Assembly (NCBI RefSeq): GCF_013140855.1
Contig: NZ_JABBPG010000009.1
Span: 62,001 to 126,000, forward strand
Direction: 5' to 3'
DNA: 64,000 nt
DNA from: Pseudoalteromonas caenipelagi
GTDB lineage: Bacteria; Pseudomonadota; Gammaproteobacteria; Enterobacterales; Alteromonadaceae
Shown piece after piece: positions 1 to 7,480 of the stretch. The notes beneath the pieces were generated by a model, which worked only from the letters and a program-made list of their open reading frames with translations, ran no database searches and was not told the origin of the DNA. Every line of letters begins with the position of its first letter. The first letter of the stretch is position 1. Position numbers and translations under genes: made by a program.

Positions 1-2265
1 TGTAACGAATCACAAGAGCGTTATGTATTAGCGGTAGCGGCAGAAGACTTCGCTCGTTTTGAAGAAATCTGTAAGCGTGAGCGCGCACAGTACGCTGTAA
101 TTGGTGAAGCAACAGAAGAGCGTCACCTAACAGTTGCGGATAGCCACTTTGATAACAACCCAGTAGACCTGCCACTTGATGTATTACTTGGTAAAGCACC
201 AAAGATGCACCGCGACGTTGAGTCTAAACAGGCGCAAGGTCAAGCGCTGGAAACAGATAGCATCAACGTAGACGAGGCGGCTAAGCGTTTACTTCGTTTA
301 CCAACCATTGCTGAAAAAACATTCCTTATCACTATCGGTGACCGTACAGTCACTGGCTTGGTAGCTCGTGACCAAATGGTGGGTCCTTGGCAGGTGCCAG
401 TAGCTAACTGTGCAGTAACAGCTGCCGCGTTTGACACTTACCACGGTGAAGCAATGTCAATGGGTGAGCGTACACCTGCGGCACTTCTAAACTATGGTGC
501 ATCGGCACGTTTAGCTGTCGCTGAGGCATTGACTAACATCGCTGGTGCAAATATTGGTGGTCTTGAGAACATCAAACTATCGGCAAACTGGATGGCGGCA
601 GCAGGTCACCCAGGTGAAGACGCTGGTCTTTACGAAGCAGTTAAAGCTGTAGGTGAGGAGTTATGTCCAGCACTAGGTCTAACTATCCCAGTTGGTAAAG
701 ACTCAATGTCGATGAAGACAACATGGCAAGATGACGGTGAAGATAAAGCGGTTACAGCGCCTCTTTCTCTAGTGATCACTGCGTTTGGTCGTGTAGAAGA
801 CATTCGTAAAACGGTAACACCTCAGCTTCGCACTGATAAAGGTGACTCAAGCCTAATCTTAGTTGATTTAGGTGCGGGTCAAAACCGTATGGGTGCATCA
901 AGTCTTGCACAGGTTTACAAGCAGCTTGGTGATAAGACGCCTGACGTTGATAGCCCAGAACTATTAAAAGGTTTTTACAACGCGATGCAAGCACTTGTCG
1001 CTGACGAGAAGCTACTTGCTTACCATGACCGTTCAGACGGTGGTTTATTTACAACGGTTGCTGAAATGGCATTCGCAGGTCGTACAGGTGTGACCGTAAA
1101 TCTTGATAGCCTAACGGGTTCTGACATCGAAGCGCTTTACAACGAAGAGCTAGGTGCAGTGATTCAGGTTCGAAACTCCGACCTCGCGGCAGTTGAAACT
1201 GTTTTAGCGGATAACGGCCTTGCGGCAATCAGCCACAATATCGGTGCATTAAACACACAAGATAAAGTTATCTTCAACCGTGGTGGTGAAGCTGTTCTTG
1301 CAAATACACGTACTGAACTACGTACTATTTGGGCTGAAACTACCTATAAGATGCAAGCACTTCGTGATAACCCTGAGTGTGCTAAGCAAGAATTTGATGC
1401 GAAGTTTGATGAGAAAGACCCAGGCCTTAACGTAAAACTAAGTTTTGACATCAACGAAGACGTAGCTGCGCCTTATATTGCAACTGGTGCTAAGCCTAAG
1501 ATGGCAATCCTCCGTGAGCAAGGTGTTAACTCACACGTTGAAATGGCAGCTGCATTTAACCGTGCAGGTTTTGCAGCAGTAGATGTACACATGAGTGACA
1601 TCCTTGAAGGTCGTTTAACACTTGAGCAGTTCAAAGGTCTTGTAGCATGTGGTGGCTTCTCGTACGGTGACGTACTAGGTGCCGGTGAAGGTTGGGCTAA
1701 GTCTATCTTGTTCAATGATATGGCACGCAGCCAGTTCCAAACATTCTTTGAGCGTCAAGACACGTTCAGCTTAGGTGTGTGTAATGGCTGTCAAATGTTA
1801 TCGACATTGAAAGAGCTAATCCCAGGGACTGAGCACTGGCCACGTTTTGTAACCAACAAGTCAGAGCGTTTTGAAGCACGCTTTAGCCTTGTAGAAGTAC
1901 AAGAAAGCCCGTCAGTATTCTTCCAAGGTATGGCTGGCTCTCGTATGCCAATTGCAGTATCTCACGGTGAAGGTCACGCTGAGTTTGCAAACGACGCAGC
2001 AGTGAAAGCGGCGCTTGAGTCTGGTACAGTTGCAGTTCAGTACGTTGATAACTTTGGTAATCCAACAACGCAATACCCGAACAATCCAAATGGTTCTCCT
2101 GAAGGTATTACCGGTATTACATCTCTCGATGGTCGTGCAACAGTCATGATGCCGCATCCAGAGCGTGTATTCCGCGCGGTCGCTAATTCTTGGCACCCAG
2201 ATGAGTGGAAAGAAGATAGCCCATGGATGCGTATGTTCCGTAATGCTAGAAAGAACATCGGTTAA
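1..2265 (+). CDS. purL: Phosphoribosylformylglycinamidine synthase (3' part)
   Basis: Carries the fourth step of purine synthesis: FGAR + glutamine + ATP to FGAM, in the cytoplasm. The reading frame is open from base 1, so the gene begins upstream of the window. About 754 C-terminal residues are visible, against a usual length near 1,295. The visible part includes the second AIR-synthase-like (PurM) half and the C-terminal class I glutamine amidotransferase domain, with nucleophile Cys in LGVCNGCQML and the His/Glu pair in MMPHPER near the end. This is the large single-chain form of Gammaproteobacteria. It appears monocistronic and ends at two tandem terminators. Its last 21 codons are duplicated immediately downstream. 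Identification is very secure. Confidence 0.97.
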   Translation, partial: CNESQERYVLAVAAEDFARFEEICKRERAQYAVIGEATEERHLTVADSHFDNNPVDLPLDVLLGKAPKMHRDVESKQAQGQALETDSINVDEAAKRLLRLPTIAEKTFLITIGDRTVTGLVARDQMVGPWQVPVANCAVTAAAFDTYHGEAMSMGERTPAALLNYGASARLAVAEALTNIAGANIGGLENIKLSANWMAAAGHPGEDAGLYEAVKAVGEELCPALGLTIPVGKDSMSMKTTWQDDGEDKAVTAPLSLVITAFGRVEDIRKTVTPQLRTDKGDSSLILVDLGAGQNRMGASSLAQVYKQLGDKTPDVDSPELLKGFYNAMQALVADEKLLAYHDRSDGGLFTTVAEMAFAGRTGVTVNLDSLTGSDIEALYNEELGAVIQVRNSDLAAVETVLADNGLAAISHNIGALNTQDKVIFNRGGEAVLANTRTELRTIWAETTYKMQALRDNPECAKQEFDAKFDEKDPGLNVKLSFDINEDVAAPYIATGAKPKMAILREQGVNSHVEMAAAFNRAGFAAVDVHMSDILEGRLTLEQFKGLVACGGFSYGDVLGAGEGWAKSILFNDMARSQFQTFFERQDTFSLGVCNGCQMLSTLKELIPGTEHWPRFVTNKSERFEARFSLVEVQESPSVFFQGMAGSRMPIAVSHGEGHAEFANDAAVKAALESGTVAVQYVDNFGNPTTQYPNNPNGSPEGITGITSLDGRATVMMPHPERVFRAVANSWHPDEWKEDSPWMRMFRNARKNIG

Positions 2266-2350
2266 TCTTAGCTAAATTGAAAAAGGTTACTACGGTGGCC
2301 TTTTTTATTATGAAGAGAAAGTGAACTCTTGGCAGCGATACCCACGACAA
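2203..2350. repeat. 148-bp tandem duplication, copy 1 (purL tail plus terminator)
   Basis: This unit starts with GAGTGGAAAG inside purL, covers the last 21 sense-and-stop codons, the terminator hairpin and about 45 bp beyond, and ends at CCACGACAA. The next base begins an almost identical second unit. By eye the copies differ at 6 of 148 positions. Four of these lie in the terminator hairpin and two in the distal spacer; the coding part is identical. Confidence 0.95.
2280..2306 (+). terminator. purL intrinsic terminator 1
   Basis: Stem GGTTAC/GTGGCC (two G·U pairs) closed by a C(TACG)G tetraloop, with A-rich bases before and TTTTTT after. It lies about 14 bases past the purL stop. Confidence 0.85.
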
Positions 2351-2413
2351 GAGTGGAAAGAAGATAGCCCATGGATGCGTATGTTCCGTAATGCTAGAAA
2401 GAACATCGGTTAA
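2351..2413 (+). pseudogene. Duplicated purL 3'-end fragment
   Basis: These 63 bases repeat the purL codons from the residues EWKEDSPW to the stop codon without a single change. The unit length (148) is not a multiple of three, and the fragment lies after the functional purL stop with no start or ribosome binding site. It should therefore not be translated as a purL product. It is best read as by-product of the tandem duplication. Confidence 0.85.
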
Positions 2414-2427
2414 TCTTAGCTAAATTG

Positions 2428-2454
2428 AAAAAGGTCACATTGGTGGCCTTTTTT
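2428..2454 (+). terminator. purL intrinsic terminator 2 (duplicated)
   Basis: Second copy of the purL terminator, GGTCAC/GTGGCC with an ATTG loop and TTTTTT tail. One wobble pair of copy 1 is a Watson-Crick pair here, so the stem is kept although the sequence differs. Confidence 0.85.
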
Positions 2455-2525
2455 ATTATGAAGAGAAAGCGAACTGTTGGCAGCGATACCCACGACAATG
2501 AGTTTATTTTTTAAGAGGCCTAAAA

Positions 2526-2837
2526 ATGAAAATAATCAGAACGAAGAATTTCACTGCAGAGCGTGCTTGGGGGGCGTTAGATATCGCCAATATGAATGGC
2601 ATTACCACCCGTTTGCATTGGACGGATCAACCCTATAAATGGCATATCAATGATGGTGAAGAGGTATTTGTTGTGTTAGATGGCATAGTTGATATGCATT
2701 ACAAGGTAAATGGAGAAGAAAAGCTAGCAATACTGAATGTGGGCGATATTTTTTACGCCTCAGTGGGTACTGAGCATGTCGCCCACCCACAAGGTGAAGC
2801 ACGCATCTTAGTGATCGAAACCGAGGGGAGTGTTTGA
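2526..2837 (+). CDS. Small cupin-domain protein
   Basis: A 103-residue single-domain cupin of unknown substrate. The two cupin motifs are visible: a first motif around residues 35–60 with a His, then Glu-Glu in DGEEVFVVLDG, and a second motif around 75–95 (NVGDIFYASVGTEH) with the closing His. These residues could bind one metal ion in a small beta barrel. There is no signal peptide, so it is cytoplasmic. The start ATG follows TTAAGAGG by eight bases. It stands alone between the duplicated purL terminators and a convergent gene. Family assignment is firm; the reaction cannot be deduced. Confidence 0.8.
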   Translation: MKIIRTKNFTAERAWGALDIANMNGITTRLHWTDQPYKWHINDGEEVFVVLDGIVDMHYKVNGEEKLAILNVGDIFYASVGTEHVAHPQGEARILVIETEGSV

Positions 2838-2919
2838 GTGTCGTTAATACCAATTTTGCGATTGTGTGAAGGAAATAGAAGAAGATACTGAAATAATATC
2901 GGCATCTTCAACTAAATAG

Positions 2920-3591
2920 TCACTCTAAGTTTTTAGTATCGTAATACAGTGGTTTTAACGATCCACAATTGACAAATTTTATGGTTAACTCGCTTGCAGG
3001 AGGAACACGCTTAGAGGTGCGGAACTTTTGCATACATGCACTGGTTAAGTCGATATAAATTAAATGGCTAAAGCTAGGGCGCTGTTGGATTTTATGAATA
3101 TAAATTCGACCATCGTTTGAAACTGGTATCATGTCATACTCTTGCCATTGCGAAGAAGGGGTTAAGTCTGAAAGTGCGCGAGAATACAGTTTTTTGCTAA
3201 ATACAATGGGGGCATCGCTGAGTAAAAGACTGCCGCCTTGTGCGTAATGGCCGCTATACACATCTGCTTTTACTTCTAGTTCTTCACCGCGCATTAAACG
3301 TTCAATATTAAACTTATTAGGCTGAATCGTTACTAAATCTGAATCTCTAACTAAGCTTAAAAACGCCACTCCAGGGTTTTCTACTTTATATACTACCTGC
3401 ACATTATTTGGAAAATTGTACGCGGGTAAGTTAGTTGCGTAAATACTGGCACCTTGGTTGAGTAGCACCATTGGGTGCTCACCATAATAAGCAGGGTTTA
3501 ACGGCGGAGGCTCTTTTTTTTCTTCTTTGGCAATCGCATGGAAAGTCGCTACGCAAAGCAATATTGCAAGAGTTATTTTTATTAACTTCAT
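2920..3591 (-). CDS. Secreted protein of unknown function
   Basis: A 223-residue protein I do not recognise. The N-terminus MKLIKITLAILLCVATFHAIA is a clear Sec signal peptide, cleaved near AIA-KEE, followed by a Lys/Glu/Pro-rich linker. The rest looks like beta-rich periplasmic sequence. Two cysteines after the signal peptide (in SACMQKF and FVNCGSLK, both in the last 45 residues) could form a disulfide. No catalytic motif is visible. It is transcribed alone, divergently from ydbH, with a perfect 8-bp inverted repeat about 34 bases upstream of its start. It may be an envelope or pilus-associated protein, but that is a guess. Confidence 0.6.
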   Translation of the reverse strand: MKLIKITLAILLCVATFHAIAKEEKKEPPPLNPAYYGEHPMVLLNQGASIYATNLPAYNFPNNVQVVYKVENPGVAFLSLVRDSDLVTIQPNKFNIERLMRGEELEVKADVYSGHYAQGGSLLLSDAPIVFSKKLYSRALSDLTPSSQWQEYDMIPVSNDGRIYIHKIQQRPSFSHLIYIDLTSACMQKFRTSKRVPPASELTIKFVNCGSLKPLYYDTKNLE

Positions 3592-3624
3592 ATTGAAAAG
3601 CCTGTGTTGTGAGAGCGGTTCAAC

Positions 3625-3655
3625 GTTATCAACCGGACTACTTATTATTGATAAC
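3625..3655. promoter_or_regulatory. Inverted repeat, candidate operator
   Basis: GTTATCAA and TTGATAAC form perfect 8-bp arms 15 bases apart, between the divergent secreted-protein gene and ydbH. The position just upstream of the minus-strand gene fits a repressor or activator site. No regulator is known. Confidence 0.35.
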
Positions 3656-3814
3656 CAATTAAATTTAACCGCTATTATAAATCATTATGTCGCCTTACGC
3701 GATTTAGGCTCGGGTGTTTCAAATACTACAACTTATTACAATTAGGTTGTCACAGTTGCCCCGTTTTAATTTATCATTAGCTTATCGCGCAATCAGGTAA
3801 AGGGCATCAAATAT

Positions 3815-6376
3815 ATGATAGTTAAGTTTTTTAAGTGGCTTATCGTTATCTTATGCTGTCTTTTTTTAGTCCTTTACATAGCTCGTGAGCGATTGGCGGT
3901 GATGATTGCGGATCATTATTTGGCACCTCATCAGAGTTCAGTGAGCTGTTTAAACTGGTCGTTCAACAGTTGGAAGCAAATTAAAGTTGAACAACTTTGC
4001 TTGGATAATCAGCATGTATCACTGCGCGTTGAGAATATGCAGATCACTCGGGAGCGTATTCATGTAGCCAACGTGATAGCCCAGTTAGTGCTTTCAAGTG
4101 ATGATACGCCAAAGCAGCAACAAACTATTTGGCAACCTCTACAGCTAAACTTACCGAACAGACCACTGTTAAGTATTGATAATATGACTATTACAAGCGA
4201 TAAGGCGATATCAGCTTTATTGCCTCAAAAGCTGAATGTATCTTTGCAAGAGAATAAACTTAATCACTTCTTACTCAGTGGTGATGTGCACTCAGAAGTG
4301 ATTGTGCAAGACAAGGAAATTACAGTAGACCTCAAACTCAGTAGTCCAGCGTTACAAAGCAAATTACCCGTACAAATAACTTCTTTGCAAGGCATCGCCC
4401 ATGCAAGTTACTTTGGTGATAGAGTGGATTTGAACATCAAACACACAGTGGCTGCTCAGTTAGAACATGCAAAATGTCATGTTCAAGTCACAAGCCAAGG
4501 CAGTGGAGAGCTTTCTTTTGATATTAACCAACAGAATTTGATAGCCGATTTATCTAACGCTGACATTTTACTCGAACCGAACGAATGTAACGTTTTGCAA
4601 AAAGAACCATATAGTGAACAGCTGGGCGCAATGCTAAATCAACCATGGCATGTGAGTATACCAAGCCAGCTTTCATGGCAAGGGACAAGTTTGACCACTG
4701 AGCGCCTGCGACTGAGCAGTCGCGATAGGGAAACGACTATTCAAGCTAATGCGACAAGTATAGATAGTCAAACGGCTCATGTGAGTGCTGCAATATCTAT
4801 TGCACACCAAAGTAACCGTTTGGGTAAATTACGAGTTGAAGCACCGATAGAGGTTATGGGTGGGCAAGTAAAAGGTACGGGTGAGTTGGAGTATTATAGC
4901 GACACCTTACCTGTGTTACCGATTCAAGCGCAAAGTATTAAATTAGGTGGGCGCATAGGCTTTGACGTTGGGGCCAATCAATCGCAATTGCACTTAGATG
5001 TGCACGGTAGTGTTGGACAAGCAAGCTACGACGACGTCAACATGCAAAGCGGCAATGTTACCATTAATGCACAAGTTACAGTTGCTGACCAAGTTTCAAT
5101 AGAGGGTAAACTCATCGTCCAAACAGATGAACTTAACTATCAGCAGCTGAGAGCTCAAAATAGTCAGCTTCAGCTGGAAGTGGATATTGCAAAAGATCAG
5201 CAATTAGCATTATCGGGGAGCTTGACTAATCAGTTATTGCATAGCCAATCGATTCAAGTTCGGGGGATGAGCTCTCAATTTGCTTTGTCGGGCAATATTG
5301 GCAAAGGGGAAGTGTTTACCAAGCTTTCCGCGCAAACCAAGTTAAGCTCACTGAAAACACCTAAATTAGAAGTTAACAATATCAACATTGATAGCCAAGG
5401 TCAGCAAAGTCGAGCTGGTGTATATGAACATTTTATCACAGGCGGCACAGTCGAAGCGGTGCTAAAGCATCAATATTCACAGTTAGCACACCCTTATCAG
5501 TTGGCAGTAACGGCTAAACCTATTGTGTCTTTGCAGCCCGTGGTCAATGGGTTCGAACCTAAACTAAAACTTGTACAAGGGGACATCGCTGCGCAAGCTA
5601 AGGGGGATTTCAATCTACAAAACGCAGACTTTTCGGTGCAAGTGACAGATCTATCCATTTTATATGATACCCATTATGTAGACAAAATTAACACTGTCAT
5701 TACCGGTCAATATAGTTCAGGCAAGATTAATATTCCCAGCTCTAAGGTGCTTATAGGACAGGTACGCTCAGGTGTGGTGTTGTCTAATTTATCTACTGTG
5801 CTACATGTAGAGAATGATGAAGCTTATTTAAGCGCTATTAATGCATCTATGTTCGACGGTAACGTGGGGGCTGAGCGGTTAAATTTATCTTTACAGCCTC
5901 AGCTAGTGCAAGTTAAAGCACAATCTTTGGACTTAGGCTTAATTGCTCACGCGGGTAGAGATGCTGGCATTGAGCTTAATGGCAAAGTGTCAGGTGTGTT
6001 TCCTATGAGCATCGCTGATTCAACGGTAAGTATTGAACAAGGTCAATTATTTAGTACTGGTGAAGGAAAATTACAAGTGGCTCAAAATGCCTCTATCGAA
6101 GCATTGAAGGCTCAGCAACCCAGTTTAAAATCGGTGATTGGCGTGCTAGATGATTTAACGATTGATAAATTAAACAGTGACGTTGCATTAACGCCCGATG
6201 GTTGGTTAACACTGGGCGTGCAGATAGTTGGTGAGAACAAGCAGCAATCGCAACCCGTGAATTTTAACTACACACATAAAGAGAACATATTTACACTTTT
6301 TCGGGCTTTGCGTTTAAGTGACGAGATAACCCAAAAAGTAGAAAATGCTTTAACAAAACAGGAGCAAAGCCAATGA
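3815..6376 (+). CDS. ydbH: YdbH family AsmA-like intermembrane lipid transport protein
   Basis: An 853-residue inner-membrane-anchored protein. One N-terminal transmembrane helix (about residues 5–24) is followed by a long, repetitive beta-strand-rich periplasmic region, as in the AsmA/TamB/YhdP/YdbH group. In E. coli, YdbH acts redundantly with TamB and YhdP in moving phospholipids to the outer membrane and is thought to bridge the envelope with the lipoprotein YnbE. The next two genes are exactly ynbE and ydbL, and the ydbH stop overlaps the ynbE start (ATGA), so the partners are probably translationally coupled. Length fits the family (E. coli about 880). Confidence 0.88.
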   Translation: MIVKFFKWLIVILCCLFLVLYIARERLAVMIADHYLAPHQSSVSCLNWSFNSWKQIKVEQLCLDNQHVSLRVENMQITRERIHVANVIAQLVLSSDDTPKQQQTIWQPLQLNLPNRPLLSIDNMTITSDKAISALLPQKLNVSLQENKLNHFLLSGDVHSEVIVQDKEITVDLKLSSPALQSKLPVQITSLQGIAHASYFGDRVDLNIKHTVAAQLEHAKCHVQVTSQGSGELSFDINQQNLIADLSNADILLEPNECNVLQKEPYSEQLGAMLNQPWHVSIPSQLSWQGTSLTTERLRLSSRDRETTIQANATSIDSQTAHVSAAISIAHQSNRLGKLRVEAPIEVMGGQVKGTGELEYYSDTLPVLPIQAQSIKLGGRIGFDVGANQSQLHLDVHGSVGQASYDDVNMQSGNVTINAQVTVADQVSIEGKLIVQTDELNYQQLRAQNSQLQLEVDIAKDQQLALSGSLTNQLLHSQSIQVRGMSSQFALSGNIGKGEVFTKLSAQTKLSSLKTPKLEVNNINIDSQGQQSRAGVYEHFITGGTVEAVLKHQYSQLAHPYQLAVTAKPIVSLQPVVNGFEPKLKLVQGDIAAQAKGDFNLQNADFSVQVTDLSILYDTHYVDKINTVITGQYSSGKINIPSSKVLIGQVRSGVVLSNLSTVLHVENDEAYLSAINASMFDGNVGAERLNLSLQPQLVQVKAQSLDLGLIAHAGRDAGIELNGKVSGVFPMSIADSTVSIEQGQLFSTGEGKLQVAQNASIEALKAQQPSLKSVIGVLDDLTIDKLNSDVALTPDGWLTLGVQIVGENKQQSQPVNFNYTHKENIFTLFRALRLSDEITQKVENALTKQEQSQ

Positions 6377-6552
6377 AATGGACCCTAATTTTAACAACCT
6401 TGCTGGCACTTTGTGCCTGCACTCACAAAGTTCAGGTAGAAACCAAAGAGCCGATCACCATTAACTTAAACGTCAAAGTTGATCACGAAATTCGTGTTAA
6501 AGTTGACAAAGAACTTGATGATTTATTTAGCGACGACAGCGAGTTATTTTAA
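6373..6552 (+). CDS. ynbE: YnbE-family outer-membrane lipoprotein
   Basis: A 59-residue gene easily missed because of its size. The N-terminus MKWTLILTTLLALCACTHK holds a lipobox; cleavage before a Cys near residue 14 or 16 would give a short outer-membrane lipoprotein. The mature part (KEPITINLNVKVDHEI) is a single amphipathic beta-strand segment. In E. coli, YnbE multimerises by beta-strand stacking and docks on the C-terminus of YdbH. Its start overlaps the ydbH stop by four bases, and ydbL starts ten bases after its stop. Size, lipobox and neighbours together make the assignment strong. Confidence 0.88.
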   Translation: MKWTLILTTLLALCACTHKVQVETKEPITINLNVKVDHEIRVKVDKELDDLFSDDSELF

Positions 6553-6562
6553 GGAGAGTATG

Positions 6563-6883
6563 ATGAAAGCAAACAAATTAATTATTGCAGTGGCGGCGCT
6601 AGGTATGGCTTTTTCTGCATTGGCGTTAACGCTAGACAGTGCCAAAGAGCAAGGCTTAGTAGGTGAAACTGAGTCTGGTTATTTAGCGGCAGTAAACGGT
6701 AATGCACAAGTACAAGCGTTAATTTCAGATATCAACGCAAAACGCAAAGCGAAATATCAGCAATTAGCACAAAAAAATGGCATCAGTTTATCGCAAGTTG
6801 AAGCGTTAGCTGGCAAAAAAGCCATTGAGAAAACATCGACGGGTCATTACGTGCAGGTAAATGGACGCTGGGTGAAAAAGTAA
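6563..6883 (+). CDS. ydbL: YdbL family (DUF1318) periplasmic protein
   Basis: Predicted periplasmic protein of 106 residues with a signal peptide (MKANKLIIAVAALGMAFSALA). The mature part matches the DUF1318/YdbL pattern, with E-x-x-G-Y-L and a C-terminal V-x-G-x-W-V. In E. coli YdbL is proposed to act as a chaperone that limits YnbE multimerisation. Two adjacent ATGs (6560 and 6563) are possible starts. The second is chosen because it sits six bases after AAGGAG. It ends the ydbH–ynbE–ydbL operon. Confidence 0.85.
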   Translation: MKANKLIIAVAALGMAFSALALTLDSAKEQGLVGETESGYLAAVNGNAQVQALISDINAKRKAKYQQLAQKNGISLSQVEALAGKKAIEKTSTGHYVQVNGRWVKK

Positions 6884-6894
6884 ACATTGGTATT

Positions 6895-6920
6895 TTTGGA
6901 GGCACGTTAGTGTCTCCAAA
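6895..6920. terminator. Hairpin between convergent ydbL and DUF1415 genes
   Basis: TTTGGAGGCAC pairs with GTGTCTCCAAA (one G·T) around a GTTA loop, giving an 11-bp stem. Neither side has a long U tract, so it may be a weak terminator or a 3'-end stabiliser for both transcripts. Confidence 0.45.
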
Positions 6921-7472
6921 TCATTTATGGCAATTCTTTAACAATTGCAGCCAAAATGCCTCGCCTTTTCTGCGTGCTAAACGAATATTGTTTTCAGGAA
7001 TGCTTTGTGGATCGTCGTAGCTTTCTAATGCTCGAGCCATACTTTGTTCACGAATTAAATGCAGCGTAGGATACGGCGCACGATTGGTGTAATTGGCGGC
7101 ATCATCGTCTTCGCTATCAGCAAACACATAGTCTGGGTGAAAGTTTGCTATTTGGTAACGCCCTTCATAGCCTTGCACAGCTAGCATGGCATTAGCTAAG
7201 TCGACTAGGTCTAAAAAATCGGCGAAATCGCTAAATCCGCCTTCAAACATAAGTAAGGTAGTTTCACGGTCAGGTTGGCTATCTAGTGCTGCGCATTCAT
7301 CTAACATTGCCATCACGGCATCATCATGGCTTGTTGCTTGTGAAACTTGATAGTGAATCGTATTTTGCTCAACTTCTTTGCGTGCAAAGGGGCAAAAATT
7401 GTATTTAACTATCACTGAGCTTACCCAGTTTTGCATAACCTGTTTGGGAGTTAACGGTGAGAGTGTGCTCAT
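6921..7472 (-). CDS. DUF1415 family protein
   Basis: A 183-residue cytoplasmic protein of the DUF1415 family, which has no assigned function. Family hallmarks are visible: W-x-x-x-V-I-x-x-x-N-F-C-P-F-A near residues 16–30, a middle F-x-D-F-x-D-F-L-D segment, and a central NFHPDYVF stretch. The start lies nine bases from the 3' end of waaA on the same strand, so it is likely co-transcribed behind waaA. Nothing in the sequence gives a reaction. The conserved Cys and His could be functional or bind metal. Confidence 0.82.
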   Translation of the reverse strand: MSTLSPLTPKQVMQNWVSSVIVKYNFCPFARKEVEQNTIHYQVSQATSHDDAVMAMLDECAALDSQPDRETTLLMFEGGFSDFADFLDLVDLANAMLAVQGYEGRYQIANFHPDYVFADSEDDDAANYTNRAPYPTLHLIREQSMARALESYDDPQSIPENNIRLARRKGEAFWLQLLKNCHK

Positions 7473-7480
7473 AATTATGG

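Larger units (their letters stand above)
2351..2498. repeat. 148-bp tandem duplication, copy 2
   Basis: Direct head-to-tail copy of the preceding 148 bases with no spacer. It carries a dead copy of the purL 3' end and a second working-looking terminator. After it, the sequence runs into the cupin gene's leader. Confidence 0.95.

Noticed and set aside
2881..2909. GAAGAT...ATCTTC hairpin between the cupin gene and the convergent secreted-protein gene
   Set aside because: Only six strong pairs, a large AT-rich loop with mismatches and no T run on either side; not convincing as a terminator.
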